From Marinobacter iranensis (GTDB lineage Bacteria > Pseudomonadota > Gammaproteobacteria > Pseudomonadales > Oleiphilaceae), in contig NZ_JANCMW010000002.1 of assembly GCF_029207565.1 (NCBI RefSeq), positions 496,001 to 560,000 on the forward strand: DNA of 64,000 bases, in the 5' to 3' direction. Positions 1 through 8,783 of the stretch are shown here, piece by piece. The notes beneath the pieces were generated by a model, which did not search any database, was not told the origin of the DNA, and saw only the letters and a list, made by a program, of their open reading frames with translations. How positions within the stretch are numbered: the stretch's first letter is position 1; every line of letters starts with the position of its first letter. The translations under genes and the position numbers were made by a program.

Positions 1-386
1 TTTGAAACCTCCTTCGCCAGCTTCATGAACTCAGCCGCGTTCATCTCCGGCTCGCCACGGTGTGTGCGCATGGCGTTAACGGCGGTGCGCAGGAACTGAA
101 GGTTGCTGACACCGGGGATCTCCACCGGATACTGGAACGCCAGGAAAATGCCTTCGCGGGCGCGCTCTTCGGTTTCCAGGTCCAGCAGGTTCTCGCCGTT
201 CAGGGTAATTTCGCCTTCGGTCACCTCAAACGTCTCATTGCCTGCAAGCACCTGGGACAGGGTACTCTTACCTGAGCCATTCGGGCCCATAATGGCATGG
301 ACTTCCCCGGCCTTGATTTCCAGGTTGATGCCCTTGAGGATTTCTTCCCCCTCAACGGATGCGTGCAGGTTTTTGATGCTCAGCAT
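1..386 (-). CDS. sufC: SufC, Fe-S cluster assembly ATPase (partial)
   Basis: Cytosolic ABC-type ATPase of the SufBCD scaffold, which powers Fe-S cluster assembly. The visible N-terminal ~128 residues begin [19 protein letters not shown] and carry the Walker A motif GPNGSGKST near residue 35 and the Q-loop in FLAFQYP near residue 85, both typical of SufC. The C-terminal half, with signature and Walker B, lies beyond the left edge. It follows sufB in the same direction after an unusually long 408-bp gap that holds two large hairpins. Family assignment is confident. The partial state is only the window edge. Confidence 0.93.
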   Translation of the reverse strand, partial: MLSIKNLHASVEGEEILKGINLEIKAGEVHAIMGPNGSGKSTLSQVLAGNETFEVTEGEITLNGENLLDLETEERAREGIFLAFQYPVEIPGVSNLQFLRTAVNAMRTHRGEPEMNAAEFMKLAKEVS

Positions 387-464
387 TTATGGCTTCTCTC
401 TTCCTGATGTCTGAATTCTTGTGCCTTGGGCTGACTTCCAACTGTGGGGGAGTCAGCCCTCGGG

Positions 465-548
465 CAGGCCCTTCCGGGATACGCTGTGAATACGTCCATG
501 TACGCTCGACAAAAACATCCATGTTTTTGACGATCCCGGAAGGGCCTG
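465..548. repeat. Variable-arm hairpin element, copy A
   Basis: A 16-bp perfect inverted repeat (465-480 with 533-548) encloses a 52-nt core at 481-532. The core starts ACGCTGTGAATACGTCCATG and contains an inner hairpin, AAAAACATCCATGTTTTT. The core closely matches three other copies in this window, but the outer arms match none of them. It lies between sufB and sufC. Confidence 0.85.
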
Positions 549-642
549 ACCGATGGCTTCCGCATACTTTTGTGTTTGCCGTCCGAAGCGAATTAACGTG
601 CTTCGGCAGACTGATCTGTATTCGTGCCCGTTCAAAGTCCGG

Positions 643-752
643 GTCAGTGATCAGGTTGGCTGTTCCGAAACCCTAAAAAACAAGGATGTTTTTTAGGAGC
701 CTACATGGACGTATTCACGGCGTGTTTCGGAACAGCCAACCTGCTCGCTGAC
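643..752. repeat. Variable-arm hairpin element, copy B (inverted)
   Basis: Arms 643-671 and 724-752 pair over 29 bp with two mismatches and enclose a 52-nt core at 672-723. The core is in reverse orientation to copy A; on the minus strand it starts ACGCCGTGAATACGTCCATG. The inner hairpin pairs CCTAAAAAAC with GTTTTTTAGG. Copies A and B face each other head to head in the sufB-sufC gap and could form strong structures in the suf mRNA. Confidence 0.87.
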
Positions 753-794
753 CTCCACCTGAATCGGAGGGGCAGAAGTCAGCAGGCCAGTCAG

Positions 795-2243
<1,449 letters not shown>

Positions 2244-2392
2244 GATCGTCGCTCCGTATTCTCTCATCTCGGGCCTTGCAGCCCCTGGTGTCGCCGGTAG
2301 TCTCGTGCAGGGCTGCCTGGCGGATGTCATAAGTTCAGGTGTTGCAGTGGTCGTCCATCTTGTGGGTACGCCCTGCAATCGGTTTTTGGGTG

Positions 2393-2436
2393 ACGGATTT
2401 GGTGTTGCCCGGTTGATAACCAAGGGCAAAATCCGT
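2393..2436 (-). promoter_or_regulatory. Hairpin in the sufB leader
   Basis: ACGGATTT at 2393-2400 pairs with AAATCCGT at 2429-2436, and TGCCC at 2406-2410 with GGGCA at 2424-2428. This falls just downstream of the predicted suf promoter, so it would fold in the long 5' leader. A regulatory role is only a guess. Confidence 0.4.
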
Positions 2437-2459
2437 TTCTTCTGGTGAGCGAGTATACA

Positions 2460-2484
2460 ATACCAGAGTAAAATAGTCAGGTAT
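2460..2484 (-). promoter_or_regulatory. IscR type 1 operator overlapping suf promoter
   Basis: This 25-bp site matches the type 1 IscR consensus ATAnnnGACT(A/T-rich)AGTCnnnTAT at all but two positions by my count. It overlaps a plausible sigma70 promoter on the minus strand: CTGACT, a 17-bp spacer, then TATACT. Binding of [2Fe-2S]-IscR here would repress suf when clusters are plentiful. The regulator itself is not in the window. Confidence 0.7.
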
Positions 2485-2539
2485 TAAATTGCGCGTGTCG
2501 TGATTATACCTTAATCGGTCGTTGGGGCACTAAGGGGAT

Positions 2540-2648
2540 GGCATCAGGCGGGGCTGGCTCCCAAAACACGCCGTGAACCCATCCATGGGGGCTCGGCATT
2601 GCCATCCCTGGCAATGCACGGTTTTGGGAGCCAGCCCCGCCTGATGCC
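2540..2648. repeat. Variable-arm hairpin element, copy C
   Basis: A 28-bp perfect inverted repeat (2540-2567 with 2621-2648) encloses a 53-nt core at 2568-2620. The core starts ACGCCGTGAACCCATCCATG and holds the inner hairpin GCATTGCC-ATCCCT-GGCAATGC. It lies between the U32 remnant and the suf promoter. The arms share no sequence with those of copies A, B or D. Confidence 0.88.
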
Positions 2649-2685
2649 TTCGACTAATTGCTGGTCTCCACAAACTCAAAAGCTG

Positions 2686-3168
2686 CTACGTAGATGATGG
2701 CAGGATTCGGGTCAGGTAACTGAAATCAAGCGAATCAGGCAGCGAGTCGGGTTTGGGGATGCGAGCGATATGGCCGCTACCTGGCGCGTATCCCATTGTC
2801 TCACCGTTGTGGTCTTCCATGGTTTCGGCGCTGAACCGCAAGTTGCCGGCTGAGGTGATCAATTCCAGCGAGTCACCGGGGGCGAATTTGTTTTTCACGT
2901 CGATGGTCAGCCATCGGTCATCCACGTCAGTGATAGTGCCGACCACCTGCTGAGTGCCGTTCAGGGAGGAGCCCTGTTCGTAGTTCTGGTATTCCTGGGA
3001 CACGTGGCGGCGGAGGAAGCCTTCGGTGTAGCCGCGGTTTGAGAGGGCTTCCAGTTGGTTCATCAGGTTGATGTCAAAGGATTTGCCTTCTGCGTCGGCG
3101 CCATAGGCAAAGGCGGTTTCAAGGTGTTCGGCGGTGCCGGCAGGGGCGAGCAGCTCTGGGGTGTGCAT
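2686..3168 (-). pseudogene. TrhP/YegQ-like U32 protein with internal deletion
   Basis: The first 26 residues (MHTPELLAPAGTAEHLETAF then AYGADA) match the N terminus of the YegQ/TrhP family, which takes part in tRNA uridine hydroxylation. The next residues (EGKSFDINLMNQLEAL, then RGYTEGFLRRH and VKNKFAPGDSLELIT) match its C-terminal end. The middle, roughly 290 residues of a usual ~450, is missing without loss of frame. The 160-residue product has no cysteine, so it cannot carry the family's Cys-bound cluster. It is very likely inactive. A GGAG ribosome site precedes the start at 3168. Confidence 0.85.
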
Positions 3169-3344
3169 TGGGGCTCCGAAAAGGCCATTGGTTTTGAAGA
3201 GTTGGGAGCGACCCATGTTGCCTCATCGGATGGTGTGTTCCCTTGATGCGGCTCAAGGTTGAGTGTGGTTATTTTCGGCTAACATGTGTACGCTGACGTC
3301 CGCGGGTGTTCGTTGCCTGCATTGAGATATCAGGAGACAGAAAC

Positions 3345-3698
3345 ATGCAATCAGATCCGATGGAGCCCCTCGCAGCGAAGGCCCCGTTCAGTGCGCGAGT
3401 GACTTCGTTGATTGCCGGACATCTGGAGCGTGGTCGGGTGGGGGTGGAAGCCGTTGCCTCCCAACTACACATGAGCCGGCATACGCTTCACAAGAGGCTG
3501 AAGGAAGAGAATCTGACCTTCGCTGCCCTGCTGGAAGAGATCCGGCGCGAGCGGGCGTTGGCCTACTTGAAGGACCGCAGCAAGTCCCTGGTGGAAATTG
3601 CCGAGCAACTGGGTTTTTCGGAGCTCAGTGCGTTCAGTCGCGCGTTCAAGCGCTGGATGGGTAAGTCTCCGGGTGCCTACCGCTCAAGGGCGGCTTAA
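3345..3698 (+). CDS. Stand-alone AraC-type DNA-binding domain
   Basis: The 117-residue protein consists almost wholly of an AraC/XylS double helix-turn-helix. The first HTH is around VGVEAVASQLHMSRHTLHKR, the second around SLVEIAEQLGFSELSAFSRA, followed by the usual FKRWMGKSPGAYR. Full-length relatives have ~330 residues with an N-terminal effector domain, which is absent. AGGAGA sits 8 nt before the start at 3345, so the short form is probably translated. It may be a remnant or a free DNA-binding module. Target unknown. Confidence 0.75.
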   Translation: MQSDPMEPLAAKAPFSARVTSLIAGHLERGRVGVEAVASQLHMSRHTLHKRLKEENLTFAALLEEIRRERALAYLKDRSKSLVEIAEQLGFSELSAFSRAFKRWMGKSPGAYRSRAA

Positions 3699-3713
3699 GG
3701 AAGGGGTAGGCAA

Positions 3714-3742
3714 CCGGGGCGGCGAATGCTTGCCCGCCCCGG
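3714..3742. terminator. Hairpin between AraC-type gene and fabB
   Basis: CCGGGGCGG at 3714-3722 pairs perfectly with CCGCCCCGG at 3734-3742. It lies between two convergent genes, so it could end both transcripts. There is no clear T-run. Confidence 0.55.
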
Positions 3743-3760
3743 TATTCCACTACCTGATGA

Positions 3761-4972
3761 TCAGACTTTCTTGAAAATCAGGGTGCCGTTGGTGCCACCG
3801 AAGCCGAAGCTGTTGCTCATCACCAGGGGCAGGTCCACGTTGTCCTGCCGTTCCCGTACGATGGGGTAGCCTTCCGCGCCTTCATCCAGATTTTCGATGT
3901 TGGCGGACGGTGCAATGAAACCGTCCATCTGCATGATCAGGCTGTATATGGCTTCATGTACGCCGGCCGCACCCAAGGCATGGCCGCACAGGGGCTTGGT
4001 TGAGCTCAATGGCGGTATCTTGTCACCAAAGGTTTGCTTCAGCGCTTTCAGCTCGGTCACATCGCCGGCGGGCGTACTGGTGCCGTGGGTGTTGATGTAG
4101 CTGATCTCGCCGTCGACGTTCTTCATGGCCTGTTGCATGCAGCGAACAGCACCTTCGCCGCTGGGTGCCACCATGTCGGCGCCGTCAGACGTTGCGCCGA
4201 AGCCGACCAGTTCGGCAAGGATGGTGGCGCCACGTGCTTCCGCGTGTTCCAGGGCTTCCAGCACCAATACACCACCACCACCGGAGATTACGAAGCCGTC
4301 CCGGTCCTTGTCGTACGTGCGGGAGGCTCTTCCGGGGGTGTCGTTGTACTTGGTGGACAACGCGCCCATGGCGTCAAACATCAGGCTCAGGGTCCAGTGG
4401 ATATCTTCACCACCACCGGCGAACATCACATCCTGGCGGCCGAGGGCAATCAGGTCGCCAGCGTGGCCGATGGAGTGAGCACTGGTGGCACAAGCTGAGG
4501 TAATACCGTAGTTAACGCCGGTAATACCGAAAGCCGTGGCCAGGGAGGCGTTGATGGCGCTGCCCATGGTGCGCGGCACCCGATATGGCCCAACCCGGCG
4601 GATGCCCTTGGCGCGATGGGTATCAATCGCATCCATCAACTCCACCGTTGAGGCACCACCGGCGCCCATAATCACGCCGGTTGAGTTGGCGCGGATCTGC
4701 TCATCAGTCAGACCGGCCTGCTCAATGGCTTCCTTCATGGCCAGATAGGTATAGCCAGACGCGGGGCACATGAAGCGCATCAGTTTGCGGTCGATCAGCT
4801 CTGGCAGGTTCAGGTCGATCCGGCCGCACACATGGCTGCGCAGACCGTTGTCCTTGGCTTCCTGACTGAAGCCGATGCCAGGTATCGAATCCCGCAAAGA
4901 CCGGGTCACTTCGTCTCGATTGGTTCCGAGGCTGGAGACAATCCCCATGCCTGTAATAACAACACGACGCAT
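3761..4972 (-). CDS. fabB: Beta-ketoacyl-ACP synthase I
   Basis: Condensing enzyme of type II fatty acid synthesis, needed to elongate unsaturated chains made through FabA. The 403-residue protein has the active-site Cys in [13 protein letters not shown] and the two catalytic His in [11 protein letters not shown] and [11 protein letters not shown], at the usual spacing. The start [16 protein letters not shown] is canonical. It follows fabA by 10 bp, the usual pair for anaerobic unsaturated fatty acid synthesis in gammaproteobacteria. Confidence 0.97.
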   Translation of the reverse strand: MRRVVITGMGIVSSLGTNRDEVTRSLRDSIPGIGFSQEAKDNGLRSHVCGRIDLNLPELIDRKLMRFMCPASGYTYLAMKEAIEQAGLTDEQIRANSTGVIMGAGGASTVELMDAIDTHRAKGIRRVGPYRVPRTMGSAINASLATAFGITGVNYGITSACATSAHSIGHAGDLIALGRQDVMFAGGGEDIHWTLSLMFDAMGALSTKYNDTPGRASRTYDKDRDGFVISGGGGVLVLEALEHAEARGATILAELVGFGATSDGADMVAPSGEGAVRCMQQAMKNVDGEISYINTHGTSTPAGDVTELKALKQTFGDKIPPLSSTKPLCGHALGAAGVHEAIYSLIMQMDGFIAPSANIENLDEGAEGYPIVRERQDNVDLPLVMSNSFGFGGTNGTLIFKKV

Positions 4973-4982
4973 TTAATGGCTC

Positions 4983-5492
4983 CTAAAAGTCATCCGTAGA
5001 ATTGAACATGCCAACCTTCAGATCTTTGGCGGTGTATATCTCGCGGCCGTCTACTTCCATGCGGGCATCGGCGATTGCCATGGTGAGCTTGCGGCGGATG
5101 ACCCTTTTGATATCAAGGTGATAGCGCACAAGCTTATTGGTGGGTAGCACCTGGCCGGTAAACTTTACTTCGCCGCAACCAAGCGCGCGGCCCTTGCCTT
5201 CGCCCCCAGTGGCCGCCAGGAAAAAGCCCACCAGTTGCCACATGGCATCAAGGCCCAGGCAGCCGGGCATCACAGGGTCATCGACAAAATGAACCTTGAA
5301 GAACCACATGTCCGGGTTGATATCGAGCTCGGCCACCATGCTGCCTTTGCCGTAGAGTCCATCGGTTTCGCTGAAATGAGTCACACGGTCCATCATCAGC
5401 ATTTCGTCGATGGGTAGCCGCATCTTTCCTGGAAAAAGTGTGCCGTGCCCGCAGGCGATCAAATCCGCCTTGTCAAAGTGATCGGGGGTCAT
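4983..5492 (-). CDS. fabA: 3-hydroxydecanoyl-ACP dehydratase/isomerase
   Basis: Dehydrates 3-hydroxydecanoyl-ACP and isomerises trans-2- to cis-3-decenoyl-ACP, the entry step to unsaturated fatty acids. The 169-residue protein has the hot-dog active site: [19 protein letters not shown] contains the catalytic His, and the Asp follows in LGLDAMWQL. It is the first gene of the fabA-fabB operon. No clear FabR-like operator was found upstream, although one stands before the PAQR gene at 13.4 kb. Confidence 0.97.
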   Translation of the reverse strand: MTPDHFDKADLIACGHGTLFPGKMRLPIDEMLMMDRVTHFSETDGLYGKGSMVAELDINPDMWFFKVHFVDDPVMPGCLGLDAMWQLVGFFLAATGGEGKGRALGCGEVKFTGQVLPTNKLVRYHLDIKRVIRRKLTMAIADARMEVDGREIYTAKDLKVGMFNSTDDF

Positions 5493-5621
5493 AATGCCAT
5501 TGTCCCTGTTACAAAATGGTTTCTTATACTTTAGCTGTTATTCCGGCTAAGGCTATTGACCATTGGTTGCAGTTTGCATGCGGGGACGACAATTTTGCGG
5601 CCGTTCTCATTCGGGGCGGGG

Positions 5622-6806
5622 CTAACCTTCCCTGCCATCCGGCCGTGGAGATGCCAGTATCCGGGTATAGCGGGCCAGGAAGACACCGAAAGCGAGCACC
5701 CATAGGAGGGAGCTTATACCCACACCCGCATGCCAGGGCATGACATCGAAAGCAGTCACTACACGCACAAGTGCCGCCAGGTGAATCATTACAAACGCCG
5801 TGACCATGCCTCGTGGCAGAATCAGGGGGCGGCCGGTGTGGCCCAGAGAAACCCGGGCAATAACGCCCAGAATCAGACAGCCAACGGCACCGGTGCCGGC
5901 CGCGTGTGTCCAGGCGCTGGCAGGCCAGCCCGCCAGAATGGAACCGGCGAGCAGAAGCAGTGCAACCGGCACCCAGAGAATGGACAGGTGCAGCACCCAT
6001 AACAGTGGCTCTTTGCGAAACAGCCAGCCTTTCCAGCCAGCAAGCCGGACCACCATCAGTACGGCGGCGGTCATGGCGAGAACGGCTGTCACGGTTTGCC
6101 ATCCGGACACCAGAGAGGCCACCAGCAGCGCCATGTTGAACAGCACGGCCATGTCCAGGGCCGGAACCGTCCTGACCTGCGAGGCATCCAGCCCCCGTTG
6201 ACGGAGCCAGCCGGCGGAGAAGGCCGGGGTGATACGGCCGCCAATAATGCTGATCAGCGCCATTGCCATGATCAGGGCGCCATAGCTGAAGGCCGGGTCA
6301 AACCGGGTCGCAAAGCCGATCTGCATCAGCCAGAGCAATCCGAGGACCGCCAGGATCATTAATTGCCGTTTCTGTCTGGCATGCCATATGCGCCAGCCGG
6401 CATCCAGCATCACCAAAGGCAGGAAGGCGAGATTGACTCCGTGAACCAGCCAATCCGGCAGGCCCGCGCCAAATGCCAGTAACAGCCGCCCTGCAAGCCA
6501 GATGCCCCACAACATAACCAGGCGCAGGCCATGGGTCCGTTCGGTTTGGGTCCATACGCAGACGGCGGTCAGCAGAAAGCCGGCGATGGCAGCAGACAGA
6601 AAGCCGAACAGCATTTCATGCTGGTGCCAGAACAACCCCGGTATGGCCAGCGGCAACTGAATAGCGCCGCTGACCTGCAGTACCCACACCGGGATAGCAA
6701 CCATGGCCAGTATGGTCATGGAGAGAAAGAAAATGCGGAACGGGTAGCCGAACAGCTGGCGGATGCTTGCGCCCCCGGCGGTGTCGGTTGTGGGAATAGC
6801 CTGCAT
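5622..6806 (-). CDS. NnrS family membrane protein
   Basis: NnrS proteins are polytopic membrane proteins linked to the nitric oxide response; the one studied in Vibrio cholerae helps relieve NO stress. The 394 residues are almost entirely hydrophobic, with about 12 likely membrane spans. Histidine motifs include FWHQHEML near residue 61 and WHAGVG near residue 353. A possible NsrR half-site lies 42 bp before the start. The divergent neighbour is a SirB-like gene. Family assignment is by sequence pattern. Confidence 0.85.
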   Translation of the reverse strand: MQAIPTTDTAGGASIRQLFGYPFRIFFLSMTILAMVAIPVWVLQVSGAIQLPLAIPGLFWHQHEMLFGFLSAAIAGFLLTAVCVWTQTERTHGLRLVMLWGIWLAGRLLLAFGAGLPDWLVHGVNLAFLPLVMLDAGWRIWHARQKRQLMILAVLGLLWLMQIGFATRFDPAFSYGALIMAMALISIIGGRITPAFSAGWLRQRGLDASQVRTVPALDMAVLFNMALLVASLVSGWQTVTAVLAMTAAVLMVVRLAGWKGWLFRKEPLLWVLHLSILWVPVALLLLAGSILAGWPASAWTHAAGTGAVGCLILGVIARVSLGHTGRPLILPRGMVTAFVMIHLAALVRVVTAFDVMPWHAGVGISSLLWVLAFGVFLARYTRILASPRPDGREG

Positions 6807-6847
6807 GACAATGACTCCACTGGCTGCCTGAATATAACGTGTACATT

Positions 6848-6858
6848 AAATGAATGTT
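6848..6858 (-). promoter_or_regulatory. Possible NsrR half-site before nnrS
   Basis: On the minus strand this reads AACATTCATTT, 9 of 11 positions matching the NsrR half-site AAGATGCATTT. It lies within a small dyad ACATT-5-AATGT at 6843-6857. The match is suggestive given NnrS biology but short. Confidence 0.35.
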
Positions 6859-6935
6859 TATAGGAAGAACATACCCATCAGGCGGTACTTTTGCGTACAA
6901 TGCCGCTATCGATCTGATTCCCAATGGATTAATTT

Positions 6936-7307
6936 ATGAGTGGCTACCTGATTCTGAAAAGTGTCCATATGACCGCCGCCTACCTGACGGTGGTGTTGTT
7001 TGCTTTGCGCCTGCTTCTGGATGCCGTGGGAAAGCCCGACTGGCGTAAGACTCCGTTGCGCTGGATTCCCCATGCCAACGACACGGTGCTGCTGGCGGCG
7101 GCGATCAGCCTGCTGTTTGTAACGCCCTGGATGCCGTTTGTGCACGGATGGCTGACGGCGAAGATCTTCCTGTTGGTCGGCTACATTGTGGCTGGCGTGT
7201 TCGCTATGAAGGAAACCCGTAGCCTACAGGTACGGCTTATTGCTTCAGTATTGGCGCTGGTCCAGATCATGGCCATTTTCCACCTGGCTATGGCCAAACC
7301 CTTCTGA
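6936..7307 (+). CDS. SirB2-like integral membrane protein
   Basis: The 123-residue protein has four predicted membrane spans and opens MSGYLILKSVHMTAAYLTVV, typical of the SirB family. The family is named after Salmonella sirB, but its biochemical role is unknown. The start is ATG at 6936; no strong Shine-Dalgarno is seen. It is divergent from nnrS across 129 bp and ends 18 bp before the convergent channel gene, with a shared terminator hairpin between them. Confidence 0.8.
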   Translation: MSGYLILKSVHMTAAYLTVVLFALRLLLDAVGKPDWRKTPLRWIPHANDTVLLAAAISLLFVTPWMPFVHGWLTAKIFLLVGYIVAGVFAMKETRSLQVRLIASVLALVQIMAIFHLAMAKPF

Positions 7308-7318
7308 CCCTTGTGCAG

Positions 7319-7339
7319 CCGGGGGTCAGCGGCCCCCGG
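7319..7339. terminator. Bidirectional terminator hairpin
   Basis: CCGGGGG at 7319-7325 pairs with CCCCCGG at 7333-7339. It lies at the convergent ends of the SirB-like and channel genes and runs into the last codons of the channel gene. Confidence 0.6.
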
Positions 7340-8174
7340 ACCTCTCCGATATCTGCTTTGTCAATTCCTGTAGCTGTTCCTGAACCGCTTTCAACTGGCG
7401 GGCAATCTCGTCGCGCTCGTCGTGGGCCTGTTGGGCCTGCTTGGCGTTTTGCTCCTCGCTCATTACTTCCAGAATTGCCCCGATCATCATGTTCAGAAAT
7501 ACGAACGCCGTCAGGAAGATGAACGTCAGGTAGTAGATCCAACTGAGCGGGTACTGCTCCATAGTGGCGTACATGACGTCCGTCCAGTCCTCGAACGTGG
7601 CTACCCGGAACAGGGTGAGCATGGCGATGGCGACATCGCCCCAAAGATTCTCATCTACGCTCGCGAAGAACATCGAGCCCATGGCGGCATAGATGTAGAA
7701 GATAATGAACATCAGCAGGGCGATGTAACCCATCCTGGGAATGGCTTTTAACAGCGAGTTGATCAGGAAGCGCAGTTCCGGCACCACTGAAATCAGCCGC
7801 AGCACCCTGAACACCCGCAACAGGCGGCCCAACAGAACGGCGTCGGAGTTGTCCAGCGGGACCAGGCTGCCAACCACCACCAGGGTGTCGAACAGGTTCC
7901 AGCCGTCCATCAGAAAGCGTTTCTTGTTGGGGCAGGCGGCAAACCGGAACAGAATTTCTATCAGGAAGAAGATGGTGATGGCATTGTCCATCACACTCAG
8001 CGAGCCCTCCACCAGCGAAGGCAGCTCATAGGTTTTGGCGCCAATCGTCAGGGCAGACAGGATGATGATGCCGATAACAACGCTCTGGAATATCCGGCTG
8101 GACTCAATGCGGCGCAGTTGCTCGAAGCCGGTTACAGGACTGGGTTGGGGTGACATGGAAAACAACAGCTCCAT
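7326..8174 (-). CDS. Bacterial voltage-gated cation channel, one-domain type
   Basis: A single six-helix subunit that would assemble as a tetramer in the inner membrane. S1 starts near residue 30. S4 (residues 115-135) carries Arg every third position at 117, 120, 123 and 126. The pore loop around residues 185-205 contains the filter TFEDWTD (193-199), S6 ends near 238, and a polar coiled-coil tail covers 238-276, as in the NaChBac/NavAb family. The filter has three acidic residues, unlike the LESWS type of Na-selective members. The start may instead be Met7. No linked gene suggests a specific role. Confidence 0.9.
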   Translation of the reverse strand: MELLFSMSPQPSPVTGFEQLRRIESSRIFQSVVIGIIILSALTIGAKTYELPSLVEGSLSVMDNAITIFFLIEILFRFAACPNKKRFLMDGWNLFDTLVVVGSLVPLDNSDAVLLGRLLRVFRVLRLISVVPELRFLINSLLKAIPRMGYIALLMFIIFYIYAAMGSMFFASVDENLWGDVAIAMLTLFRVATFEDWTDVMYATMEQYPLSWIYYLTFIFLTAFVFLNMMIGAILEVMSEEQNAKQAQQAHDERDEIARQLKAVQEQLQELTKQISERSGGR

Positions 8175-8235
8175 AAAGATCGCGGAGCCTGAATTCTAAA
8201 GGGAGTAGGCCGGGTTGGATAGCGCGAACTGTGTT

Positions 8236-8691
8236 TCAGGCGCTGGCGAGGATGATTCGCCACTGCTCTTCGGTGACCGGCATGACTGACAGGCGGTTGC
8301 CTCGCCTGATCAGCGGCAAGCCCTCCAGGCCCTGCATTGACTTGATGCCGTCCAATGGTATGAGGCGCTCGAGTTTTCTCACGAAAGCCATATCCACCGC
8401 CTGCCAGCGAGGATTTTCCCGTGTGCTTTTGGGATCATGATAGGGCGAATCGGCGCGGAACTGGGTGGGGTCCGGGTAACTTGATTTGACGACCCTCACG
8501 ATCCCGGCAATACCAATATGCCTGCAACTGGAGTGGTACACAAAAACCTCATCGCCCTCCGACATCTCCTTCAGGAAATTGCGCGCCTGGTAATTGCGAA
8601 CACCGTCCCAGGGAATGATCTGGTTTTCTGCCTTCGCAAAATCATCGATGCTGCATTCAGATGGTTCGGTTTTTACCAGCCACTTGGCCAT
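8236..8691 (-). CDS. EVE domain protein
   Basis: EVE domains are PUA-like folds that bind modified bases in DNA or RNA. The 151-residue protein matches the bacterial family throughout: MAKWLVKTEPSECSIDDF at the start, then WDGVRNYQARNFLKEM, VFVYHSS and PRWQAVDMAFV. The start at 8691 gives the family N terminus; an upstream ATG adds only non-conserved residues. It follows the narK pair in the same direction, separated by a terminator. Function in this genome is unknown. Confidence 0.9.
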   Translation of the reverse strand: MAKWLVKTEPSECSIDDFAKAENQIIPWDGVRNYQARNFLKEMSEGDEVFVYHSSCRHIGIAGIVRVVKSSYPDPTQFRADSPYHDPKSTRENPRWQAVDMAFVRKLERLIPLDGIKSMQGLEGLPLIRRGNRLSVMPVTEEQWRIILASA

Positions 8692-8732
8692 TGGTGTGCC
8701 CCCGGACAATTCAAAGCTAGCATTATAGACAA

Positions 8733-8758
8733 GAAGCCCCCGTTTCGTAGGGGGCTTC
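8733..8758 (-). terminator. Terminator after the narK pair
   Basis: GAAGCCCCC pairs perfectly with GGGGGCTTC over 9 bp with an 8-nt loop. On the minus strand it is followed by TTGTCT, a weak U-rich tail. It separates narK from the EVE gene. Confidence 0.7.
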
Positions 8759-8783
8759 ATTGGCAGGGATCAACTTTGAACGG

